Shown here in pieces: positions 1 through 7,293 of a stretch of 10,890 bases of DNA. The notes under the pieces were generated by a model, which saw only the letters and a list, made by a program, of their open reading frames with translations, had not been told where the DNA came from and did not search any database. This stretch comes from Pseudomonadota bacterium. Its GTDB lineage: Bacteria; Desulfobacterota; Desulfobacteria; Desulfobacterales; Desulfobacteraceae. The stretch is from the NCBI GenBank assembly GCA_018812385.1, contig JAHJDU010000483.1, forward strand, positions 1 through 10,890. The letters are read 5' to 3'. A program made the position numbers and the translations under genes. How positions within the stretch are numbered: the stretch's first letter is position 1; each line of letters begins with the position of its first letter.

Positions 1-990
1 AAAGGAGATTCATTTATACTCAAGGTGAATGCTTCAAAAAGGCATAATACAGCCTTAAACCATTCAGCCACCCATATTCTGCATTCAGCCTTAAGAAATG
101 TTTTAGGAGATCATGTAAAACAATCAGGCTCTCTTGTGACGGACACAAGATTAAGATTTGATTTCACCCATTTTTCTTTTATTTCTGTAGAAGAACTCAA
201 AGCCATAGAAAATCAGGTCAATTTAAGGATTCGTGAAAATCATCCAATTGAAACAAAAGAGATGAATATTGATGAGGCTGTTAAAGCAGGGGCCATAGCA
301 CTTTTTGAAGAAAAATACGGGGATGTGGTAAGGGTTGTATCCCAGGGTTCATTCTCCCAGGAGCTTTGCGGAGGAACCCATACAAATAAATCAGGTGATA
401 TCGGGTTATTTAAAATCCTGTCAGAAGGCGGGATTGCCTCCGGCATACGAAGAATTGAGGCGGCAACCGGTCAAATAGCGCTTGATTATATTCACAGGGA
501 ACAAAGCCTTATTGAATCAGCTGCAGGTCTGTTAAAAGGGGCCAAAGAGGATGTGGTATCAAAGGTTGAGGCCTTATTAAAGGATAAGAAAAGCCTTGAA
601 AAAGAACTTGAATCTTTAAAGGCAAAAATGGCGTCAAAGTCTGTTGAAAATATTGATGATGTTATAAGAGAAATAAAAGGCATCAAAGTGATTTCAAAGC
701 GGGTGGAGATTGAAAACCCTTCCCAGTTAAGAGATCTTGCTGATAAGTTCAAGACAAAAATAGGCTCTGGAGTCATTCTTCTGGGCGCCCAATCCAATGG
801 GAAAGCTTTATTGATTTCTATTGTGACGGATGATTTGACAAAAAAATTTAAGGCAGGAGATATTGTAAAAGCAGCTGCCAAAATAGTAGGTGGTGGCGGC
901 GGTGGCCGTCCTGATATGGCCCAGGCCGGTGGTACAAAGCCTGAAAATCTTGATCAGGCACTTGAATCTGTTTTTAAAATTATGTCATGA
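1..990 (+). CDS. alaS: Alanyl-tRNA synthetase, C-terminal part (5' end outside window)
   Basis: This is the 3' part of alaS, whose product charges tRNA-Ala in the cytoplasm and hydrolyses mischarged Ser/Gly-tRNA-Ala. The frame is open from base 1, and the GTG at 25 is an internal Val codon, not a start. The editing domain carries the four zinc-site residues in HSATH (His codons at 61-63 and 73-75) and CGGTH (Cys 367-369, His 379-381). A Lys/Glu-rich coiled coil follows at about bases 520-650. The C-Ala domain ends with the glycine run GGGGGGRPDMAQAGG, a hallmark of AlaRS. About 329 codons are visible, so somewhat over 500 N-terminal residues (aminoacylation domain) should lie upstream, judging from the family length of about 870-880. 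The stop TGA overlaps the yejB start by ATGA, which implies co-transcription and translational coupling. The identification is certain; only its upstream extent is unseen. Confidence 0.97.
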   Translation, partial: KGDSFILKVNASKRHNTALNHSATHILHSALRNVLGDHVKQSGSLVTDTRLRFDFTHFSFISVEELKAIENQVNLRIRENHPIETKEMNIDEAVKAGAIALFEEKYGDVVRVVSQGSFSQELCGGTHTNKSGDIGLFKILSEGGIASGIRRIEAATGQIALDYIHREQSLIESAAGLLKGAKEDVVSKVEALLKDKKSLEKELESLKAKMASKSVENIDDVIREIKGIKVISKRVEIENPSQLRDLADKFKTKIGSGVILLGAQSNGKALLISIVTDDLTKKFKAGDIVKAAAKIVGGGGGGRPDMAQAGGTKPENLDQALESVFKIMS

Positions 991-2015
991 CCGCATATTT
1001 CATAAGACGATTGCTTCTGGTGATACCGACATTCATCGGTATCACCATTATGGTGTTTACCATCACTCGTTTTGTGCCCGGTGGCCCCATTGAAAGAATT
1101 ATTTCCGATACAAGGGCCATGCAGACAGGGCAGAGTGGATCATCCACATCATCCGGTCCCAGCGGCGGGCAACCCCTTTCTGAAGAACAAATTCAAAAAT
1201 TAAAAGAATATTACGGGTTTGATAAACCCATATTGACCAGTTATTTTCTCTGGCTGTCAAAAGTGGTGCGAGGGGATCTTGGCAAATCCACACGCTATTA
1301 TGATCCGGTCTGGGATATGATAAAAGAGAGAATTCCCATCTCCCTTTATTTTGGTATCCTGAGCCTGATCATGATTTACGGGGTCTGCATTCCACTTGGC
1401 CTGGCAAAGGCCGTCCGGCATAAAACAGGGTTTGATAATATCACCTCCATTATTGTTTTCATGGGGTATGCCATTCCAGGATGGGTGGCAGGCGTACTTA
1501 TGCTGGTATTGTTTTCATCCAATTATGATGTGTTCCCTTTAGGAGGCCTTGTATCTGAATTTTTTGAAGAGATGAGCTTGTTTGAAAAAGCCAGGGACAT
1601 TGCCTGGCATACCATCTTGCCATTATTTTCCTATGTCATAGGCTCTTTTACAGTGATGACGCTTTTGATGAAAAATACCCTGATGGACAATTTGTCTTCC
1701 GATTATGTCAGGACTGCCATTGCCAAAGGCCTTCCCTTTAAAAAAGCCGTACTGAATCATGCCATGCAAAACAGCCTGATCCCCATAGCAACCAGTTTTG
1801 GGAATAATATTTCCATTATTTTAATGGGATCATTTTTGATTGAAAAAGTATTCAATATCAATGGCATGGGACTTTTGGGATATGAATCCATCCTGGACCG
1901 GGATTACCCTGTGGTAATGGGTATCCTTGTTATTTCTTCTTTGTTGTTTATGGTGGGTAATATTTTGTCAGACCTTTGCGTTGCCTTTGTAGATCCCAGG
2001 GTGAGGTTTAAATGA
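987..2015 (+). CDS. yejB: YejB-type peptide ABC transporter permease
   Basis: This is an inner-membrane permease subunit of a peptide importer of the DppB/OppB superfamily. The closest match from memory is E. coli YejB, which with YejA, YejE and YejF takes up peptides and microcin C. The 342-residue length fits. The N-terminus (AYFIRRLLLVIPTFIGITI, then FVPGGPIE) is the YejB signature. A Gly/Ser-rich stretch at residues 45-65 and the KEYYGFDKPI motif precede the permease core. The EAA-loop equivalent is near residues 235-260 (YVRTAIAKGL...HAMQNSLIP). The protein ends with the typical SDLCVAFVDPRVRF. Five or six membrane helices are apparent. The ATG at 987 overlaps the alaS stop by 4 bases, and the stop overlaps yejE in the same way, so three genes appear coupled. 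The exact substrate cannot be read from the sequence. Confidence 0.92.
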   Translation: MTAYFIRRLLLVIPTFIGITIMVFTITRFVPGGPIERIISDTRAMQTGQSGSSTSSGPSGGQPLSEEQIQKLKEYYGFDKPILTSYFLWLSKVVRGDLGKSTRYYDPVWDMIKERIPISLYFGILSLIMIYGVCIPLGLAKAVRHKTGFDNITSIIVFMGYAIPGWVAGVLMLVLFSSNYDVFPLGGLVSEFFEEMSLFEKARDIAWHTILPLFSYVIGSFTVMTLLMKNTLMDNLSSDYVRTAIAKGLPFKKAVLNHAMQNSLIPIATSFGNNISIILMGSFLIEKVFNINGMGLLGYESILDRDYPVVMGILVISSLLFMVGNILSDLCVAFVDPRVRFK

Positions 2016-3052
2016 TATTTATGAATCCTGCCACCTTAAAAAAAATCAAGCGGTTTCGATCCATAAAAAGGGGATTCTGGTCATTTGTTATTTTGTTTAT
2101 CATGATTTTTGTGTCATTTTTCGCCGAGGTTTTCATCAATTCCCGGGCTGTAATGGTCTATTATAACGGCGAACTTTATTTTCCAACCTATACACAAATG
2201 ATATCGGGCTCTGTGTTTGGGCTTGGCTATGAATATGAAACCAATTACCGGGATCTTAAAACAAAATTTGAAAACACTTCAAATTTCGTTGTCATGCCCC
2301 CTGTACCCTACAACCCTTATGAGAATGATTTAAAGTTTAATTCATATCCGCCGTTTCCCCCTTCCTTTAAAGAAAATCATTTTTTAGGTACGGACAATGT
2401 GGGCAGGGATATTTTTGCGCGTCTTGTATACGGCTTTAGAACAGCCATTATTTTTTCCTTTGTTCTTTTGCTCCTGAATTATACCATCGGTATTACCATT
2501 GGCTGTTCCATGGGGTATTTTGGGGGGAAATTTGATTTAATTTTCCAGCGGATCATTGAAATCTGGAGTAATGTCCCGTTTTTATATGTAATTATTATTA
2601 TTGCCTCCATTGTGATACCCAATTTTTTGATATTAATTTTAATCATGGCTTTTTTCGGATGGATAGGCATTACCTGGGTCATGCGGACCATGACCTATAA
2701 GGAAAAGGAAAAAGAATATATCCTGGCAATGCAGACCCTTGGCGCATCCCATGCACGGATCATCTTTAAACACATTATCCCCAATATCATTTCCGTTATT
2801 GTGACCTATGCTCCCTTTGCCATTTCAGGGGGGATCGTCGCTTTAACCTCACTTGATTACCTAGGGTTTGGGCTGCCTGCCCCGACACCTTCCTGGGGGG
2901 AATTATTGTCCCAGGGTTGGCAGAATATGGAGGCGTGGTGGATTGTTTCTTCTGTTGTAGCCGCCCTTGTCATAACCCTTATGACGGTCACCTTTATCGG
3001 TGAAGGCATAAGAGAGGCCTTTGATCCGAAACTGCACACTATTTATGAATAA
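2012..3052 (+). CDS. yejE: YejE-type peptide ABC transporter permease
   Basis: This is the second membrane subunit of the importer, pairing with the yejB product. Its length is 346 residues. An N-terminal helix (about 20-40) is followed by the large periplasmic segment typical of YejE (about 45-125, including YYNGELYFPTY and the Pro-rich KFNSYPPFPPSF). The permease core then opens with FLGTDNVGRDIFARLVYG, the classic DppC/OppC/YejE motif. The EAA loop is at about residues 228-255 (YILAMQTLGASHARIIFKH). The C-terminal LTSLDYLGFGLP and EAFDPK are family landmarks. I take the ATG at 2012 as start: it overlaps the yejB stop by ATGA, and GTGAGG at 2001-2006 sits 5 bases before it. An ATG at 2021 is an alternative. 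No gene for the binding protein (yejA) or ATPase (yejF) follows; the next gene is on the other strand. Confidence 0.92.
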   Translation: MIFMNPATLKKIKRFRSIKRGFWSFVILFIMIFVSFFAEVFINSRAVMVYYNGELYFPTYTQMISGSVFGLGYEYETNYRDLKTKFENTSNFVVMPPVPYNPYENDLKFNSYPPFPPSFKENHFLGTDNVGRDIFARLVYGFRTAIIFSFVLLLLNYTIGITIGCSMGYFGGKFDLIFQRIIEIWSNVPFLYVIIIIASIVIPNFLILILIMAFFGWIGITWVMRTMTYKEKEKEYILAMQTLGASHARIIFKHIIPNIISVIVTYAPFAISGGIVALTSLDYLGFGLPAPTPSWGELLSQGWQNMEAWWIVSSVVAALVITLMTVTFIGEGIREAFDPKLHTIYE

Positions 3053-3091
3053 AAAAGGTCAATAAATTTTCAGATTTTGGTCAGGCACGAG

Positions 3092-3949
3092 TTAATAGAC
3101 TTTCCTTTTGGAAAAGCCTTTCCCAAGTACGTTAAAGGTGTTTTCGGTGATTAAGAAGGCGTCGGGATCAATGGTAAATGCAATTTCCTCTACCCGTTTG
3201 ATCTGAAAGGTATTGGCAACCATCATGATGATATCTTTTTCCATGCCAGAGTATGCTCCTTCTCCTTTTAAAAAGGTTGCACCCCTATTAAGTTTGTTCA
3301 TGATTTCATCGGCGATCTGCCTGGGATTATTTGAGATGATAAAGATTAATTTTCTCTGGTTAAACAGCGTTATAAAATATTCAATTACCTGGGAGGTGAT
3401 ATAACTCATGGCCATGGAATATAAAATCAAATCTGTATCCAATAATCCAAAACTGAAAAAGAATAATACAAAATTAAAAGAAAAATTGTATGTGCCAATG
3501 CGGATTCCAAATTTTTGATTTAAAATGATTGCGATAATATCATTGCCACCTGCAGAACCCAGGGAACGAAAGACAATACCAGAACCTGCACCAATGATGG
3601 CTCCCCCGGCAATGGCTGCCAGCATCAGATCCTTGACCGGGATTTCAAAGCGGATCAAATCAATGGAAAGGGTCAGGACGATGGCACCATAAAGACTGTA
3701 TAATAAAAAGCGCCTGCTGACAAAGATCCATCCAAAGATAAAGACCGGGATATTTAAAATAAAATACCAGATGCCTGGTGTAAAAATTTTGGTATAATAA
3801 AAAACCAGAATGCCGGCACCGGAAAATCCGCCAGTAATCATCCCATTGGGAATCACAATTGCTTTCAGGCCAATGCCGGCGATAAGACTTCCCAGGGTGA
3901 TCAAAAAAAGATTCCAGGGAATTGTATAGGTTATGTTTTGAAATTTCAT
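3092..3949 (-). CDS. YitT-family membrane protein (DUF161 + DUF2179)
   Basis: This 285-residue integral membrane protein belongs to the widespread YitT/YqfU group, whose function is not established. Residues 1-200 hold about five or six hydrophobic helices with the family pattern near the N-terminus (VIPNGMITGGFSGAGIL) and the second internal repeat (GSGIVFRSLGSAGGNDIIA). Residues about 210-280 form a soluble DUF2179 domain (LNRGATFLKGEGAYSGMEK, then IDPDAFLITENTFNVLGKGF). The ATG at 3949 lies 13 bases after the stop of the TPR lipoprotein gene on the same strand. It has no clear Shine-Dalgarno (the upstream bases are A/T-rich), so its translation probably depends on the TPR gene. It converges on yejE with a 39-base gap in which I see no convincing terminator hairpin. 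The family call is firm; the biological role is unknown. Confidence 0.9.
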   Translation of the reverse strand: MKFQNITYTIPWNLFLITLGSLIAGIGLKAIVIPNGMITGGFSGAGILVFYYTKIFTPGIWYFILNIPVFIFGWIFVSRRFLLYSLYGAIVLTLSIDLIRFEIPVKDLMLAAIAGGAIIGAGSGIVFRSLGSAGGNDIIAIILNQKFGIRIGTYNFSFNFVLFFFSFGLLDTDLILYSMAMSYITSQVIEYFITLFNQRKLIFIISNNPRQIADEIMNKLNRGATFLKGEGAYSGMEKDIIMMVANTFQIKRVEEIAFTIDPDAFLITENTFNVLGKGFSKRKVY

Positions 3950-3962
3950 GTGTTAAATAATA

Positions 3963-6242
3963 TTAATTCAGTTCATTAATCAATTGCTTTGCTTCTTCAT
4001 GCCCTTCAAAGTCATTGCTAAGCTCCAGGGCGCGGCTTAAATATTTTTTAGCAAGCTGGTTTTCCCCTTTTTTAGCATAAGTCCGGCCAAGGTGAAAATG
4101 AATTTCTGCATTATCAGTTAGTTTTTTCAGGGCATCTATAAATTCGGTCGCAGCATTTTCATATAAGCCTTTCTGAAAATATACCAGTCCGAGGGTATCA
4201 GCAATGGCAGGGTCTTCTGGAAATTTTTCCTTGGCATTCCGGGCCAGTTCCAGAGCTTTGTCAAAATCTTGTGTATGAACTGCCAGATAATATGCAAGAT
4301 TGTTTGCTGCCGGGGCATAATCAGGATTTATTTTCAGGGCCATGCCATAGTGAGCAGCAGCTTTTTCATATTTTTTTTCTTGATCATAAATGGTTCCAAT
4401 CATCATGTGGGCAAAGGCATTGTCTGGATTGATTTTTAAAAGTGACTCATATTGTTCAAGGGCTTTGTCATTTTCTTTGTTTGACAAATATAGTTTTGCA
4501 AGCGCATTATACGGTTCTGTAAGCTGCGGATCTGCCCCAATGGCTTTAGTGAAAAATTGTTTTGCTTTTTCAAGATTTTTCTGTGCTGAAAAAAGCTGTG
4601 CCTGGATATTATGAATAACAGCCCTTGCAGTATTGCTATCTTTAATAATATTTAATTGCCTGGTGCAGAATTCATGGGCGCTGTTAAATTCTTTTTTCAG
4701 GACATGGATGTTGATGATCTGTAAAAATGCGTCCAATCTTGAATTGTCTTTTTCATAGGCTTTGGAAAAATAGTCAAAGGCTGAATCATATTCTTTTAAG
4801 GAGCCCTGTAAAAGCCCCATCCGATAGTAAGCAAGTGGATTTTCCGGCGAAAGTTCCATCAGTTTTAAAAAATCTTCTTTTGCATCCCCGGGTTTATTTT
4901 GTCCCATTAAGGCACTGGCCCTGATGATCCGGGCATTATAGTTGTCTGGATCAAGATCAAGGGCATCGGTTGCCTGTTGTTGTGCCAGGTCATAGGATTT
5001 TTCAGACAGATAGAGGTTTGAAATTAAAAGCCTGGCTTTTAAAAATTTTGGATTCAGTTCAATGGATTTTATAATAGATGCTTTTGCCGGATCAATTTTA
5101 TTTTTGCCGATATAATACAGTCCTTTTAAATAATGAACCATAAATGACTTTGGTTCATTTTTTTCTAAGGATTCAACCAAAGGCAAGACATCATCAAAAT
5201 TTTTATTTAACAGCTGGATTTCAGTTTTAAGTAATTGGGACTGAGCGTATTCCGGTCTTTTGGCAAGGATTTGATCGACAAGTGTATGGGCTTTATCAAA
5301 ATCCTTATGATTGAAATGAAACCTTGCAATGGTGTTTTTGATGGATAAATTTTCAGGTTCCAGGTCAGATGCTTTTTGATATGAAGCCAAAGCTTTTTCG
5401 GGCTGTTGAATACTATCATAAAAATTTGCCAGGACCATATGGGATTTTACGGCATTATTTCCTGTATTAATTGCGTCCTGATAGGCTTTTTCAGCCAGGT
5501 CATGTTTTTTCTGACTAAAATAATATCCACCCAGAAGAATATGTGCGTGTTCATTTGCGGGATTTTTTGCAACGGCATCTTTAAGTTGAAATTCTGCTTT
5601 TTGAAATGCCTTGTGTTTAATGTAAAATCCGGCCAGGGCAGAATATAAATTTATATTTTGTCCATCAATCCCAATGGCCCTTAAAAGAAGCTTTTCTGCT
5701 TCATCAGACTTGTTTTCAAATTCTTTAATTCTGGCCAGATTCTGCAGGGCACCAATGTTATTAACGTCACTGGTTAAAATTTGTTCATAAACAAAACCGG
5801 CTTTATCATAATTTTTTTCCAGTAAATAAATCTGGGCTTTGAGATGCAGGGCTGTTATATTTTGAGGGTCTTTTTCAAGGATTTTTACGATTTTTTCCAT
5901 AGCAGGCTCGATTTGTTTGCCAAGGAAGAGGAATTCAGCCAGTTTTAATTGTGCATCATGGTTGTCAGGATCTAATTGGACAACTTTGGAATATTGTCCA
6001 AAAGCCCCTTTTAAATTGCCTAGTTTTACCATGGTTTCAGCTAAAAGGTAATTGGCTTGAACATATTGGGGGTCTATTTTTATGGCATTTTTAAGTTCAA
6101 TTTCAGCCTTTTTATATTCTTTTTGGGCATAGTATTTGTCTGCGCTGTGAAAAAAGGCTTCTTTTTTTTCCTGTTCAGATTGACAGCCAAGAGTAAAACA
6201 AAAAACAACAAGTATAAAAAAGAATTTCAAACTGGCTTTCAT
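3963..6242 (-). CDS. TPR-repeat lipoprotein
   Basis: This protein of about 759 residues is built almost entirely of tetratricopeptide repeats, roughly 20 units of 34 residues, recognisable by repeated A..Y..AI..DP and LA..Y...G/K patterns. I start it at ATG 6242, not the longer frame from 6299: GGAGG lies 5 bases upstream (6252-6248), and the product then opens with a lipoprotein signal peptide (MKASLKFFFILVVF) ending in the lipobox TLGC. Cys would be lipidated, and the mature protein would be anchored on the periplasmic side of the inner or outer membrane. TPR arrays act as protein-binding scaffolds. Similar long TPR lipoproteins include PrsT of XrtA/PEP-CTERM exopolysaccharide systems, but no exosortase or polysaccharide gene is present here, so I do not assign that role. 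It leads an apparent two-gene operon with the YitT-family gene and is divergent from the gene at 6523. Confidence 0.88.
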   Translation of the reverse strand: MKASLKFFFILVVFCFTLGCQSEQEKKEAFFHSADKYYAQKEYKKAEIELKNAIKIDPQYVQANYLLAETMVKLGNLKGAFGQYSKVVQLDPDNHDAQLKLAEFLFLGKQIEPAMEKIVKILEKDPQNITALHLKAQIYLLEKNYDKAGFVYEQILTSDVNNIGALQNLARIKEFENKSDEAEKLLLRAIGIDGQNINLYSALAGFYIKHKAFQKAEFQLKDAVAKNPANEHAHILLGGYYFSQKKHDLAEKAYQDAINTGNNAVKSHMVLANFYDSIQQPEKALASYQKASDLEPENLSIKNTIARFHFNHKDFDKAHTLVDQILAKRPEYAQSQLLKTEIQLLNKNFDDVLPLVESLEKNEPKSFMVHYLKGLYYIGKNKIDPAKASIIKSIELNPKFLKARLLISNLYLSEKSYDLAQQQATDALDLDPDNYNARIIRASALMGQNKPGDAKEDFLKLMELSPENPLAYYRMGLLQGSLKEYDSAFDYFSKAYEKDNSRLDAFLQIINIHVLKKEFNSAHEFCTRQLNIIKDSNTARAVIHNIQAQLFSAQKNLEKAKQFFTKAIGADPQLTEPYNALAKLYLSNKENDKALEQYESLLKINPDNAFAHMMIGTIYDQEKKYEKAAAHYGMALKINPDYAPAANNLAYYLAVHTQDFDKALELARNAKEKFPEDPAIADTLGLVYFQKGLYENAATEFIDALKKLTDNAEIHFHLGRTYAKKGENQLAKKYLSRALELSNDFEGHEEAKQLINELN

Positions 6243-6388
6243 TACGGCCTCCAATAGTTTAGTTGAATCATCTTGTTTTTTAAAATAATAAAAGAGCAAA
6301 AAGAAATATAGGCGAATTGGCCTGATTTTTCAAGGGAATAAAAATCAAATAATCTGGGCAGGATCATAGGTATATGTCTTTTAATGCC

Positions 6389-6417
6389 TTGATAATTAAT
6401 GGGGTATAAGATAAAAT
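6389..6417 (+). promoter_or_regulatory. Possible sigma-70 promoter for the coiled-coil protein gene
   Basis: TTGATA (6389-6394) and TAAAAT (6412-6417) are separated by 17 bases, a good but not perfect housekeeping-type match, about 100 bases upstream of the ATG at 6523. A second TATAAT lies at 6428-6433 without a matching -35 box. The 280-base divergent gap (6243-6522) must also hold the promoter for the minus-strand TPR gene, for which I see no clear match. Confidence 0.35.
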
Positions 6418-6522
6418 TTGAGTTCGCTATAATAGATCTTAAGATAATTTGGAAACAAAATGAAATATTTCCCATTTAAAACGGTGATATTCTGCTCTTA
6501 AAACAGACGGGATGGTTCCAAT

Positions 6523-7254
6523 ATGGATAATTTTATTTTATTTGTATATTTCAGTGGTGCCATATTGATTCTTTTAATTTTTTATAAAATTGGCAGTTCA
6601 AGGGCAACACGCGATACGAAAGCAAAAGCAGCTTTGATTGATGATTTGCAAAAAGAGGAGCAGGCTCATAAAAAGTTCTTGGAAAACCTTAAGAAAGAAC
6701 GGCAGGACTTGTTTGAAAATATCAAATCTTTAAACGCCAAGTACCAAAATGACAAAAAGAAATTAAAAATAAATGAAGAAGAGATGTTTGATGAAATCGT
6801 TTTCCTTGAAGCCCAGCTTAATTCATTTATTGAGTTAAAACATAAGAATGATGAAGAAATCAATCAACTCAAGTCAAAAATCAGAAAATATGAAAGAAGG
6901 AAAAGTTCTAAAAACAAAAGAAACGAGTTTGATTTTATTGTTAAACGCTTTGCTGTGCTTTACAAGGATATTGAAATGAACAGAAGGGCGATTTCAGGAT
7001 TTTTAAATTTAAACGGCGATCAGCAGATAAAGGCAGAAGAATGTATCCTCCTGTTAGATCGAAATCCGGATCAGGTCACAGTAAAAAGAAAGGTTTTTTC
7101 CGGCAAAAAGCATAAAACAGCTTGTTTTGAACTTTTGTTCTCGTATAATGGCCGTCTTTACTTTACAAAAAATGAGAATAATAAAATAGAAATCCTGGTG
7201 ATCGGAACAAAAAATACCCAGGTTAAAGACATGGAATTTCTTCATAGCTTGTAG
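6523..7254 (+). CDS. Membrane-anchored coiled-coil protein with RelE/HigB-like C-terminus
   Basis: I do not recognise this 243-residue protein as a named family. Residues about 5-22 form one hydrophobic helix (FVYFSGAILILLIFY). Residues about 35-135 are a highly charged Lys/Glu coiled coil. Residues about 138-243 form a compact domain. The end of this domain (CFELLFSYNGRLYF, then KIEILVIGTKNTQVKDMEFL) follows the pattern of RelE/HigB-fold proteins, where a GRLYF-type strand is followed by a strand and a K-x-TQ-x-x-D turn. The helical region before it (VKRFAVLYKDIEMNRRAISGFL) fits the N-terminal helices of that fold. This is inference from pattern only, and catalytic residues of toxins are not evident. 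No antitoxin gene is next to it. The Shine-Dalgarno is weak (GGGATGG near 6509-6515). The gene stands alone on the plus strand, divergent from the TPR gene and convergent with the FecR/DUF6600 gene 39 bases away. Confidence 0.7.
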   Translation: MDNFILFVYFSGAILILLIFYKIGSSRATRDTKAKAALIDDLQKEEQAHKKFLENLKKERQDLFENIKSLNAKYQNDKKKLKINEEEMFDEIVFLEAQLNSFIELKHKNDEEINQLKSKIRKYERRKSSKNKRNEFDFIVKRFAVLYKDIEMNRRAISGFLNLNGDQQIKAEECILLLDRNPDQVTVKRKVFSGKKHKTACFELLFSYNGRLYFTKNENNKIEILVIGTKNTQVKDMEFLHSL

Positions 7255-7293
7255 GTAATGTATATATTTTTGTTCAGACCCAGTTAAATACTA

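Noticed and set aside
3053..3091. Bidirectional terminator between yejE and the YitT-family gene
   Set aside because: Only weak, imperfect inverted repeats are present in the 39-base gap.
6243..6299. Upstream extension of the TPR gene to the start at 6299
   Set aside because: It would bury the lipoprotein signal peptide and ignore the well-placed GGAGG before ATG 6242.
6314..6329. Sigma-54-like TTGGCC upstream of the gene at 6523
   Set aside because: The -12 GC element is missing at the required spacing.
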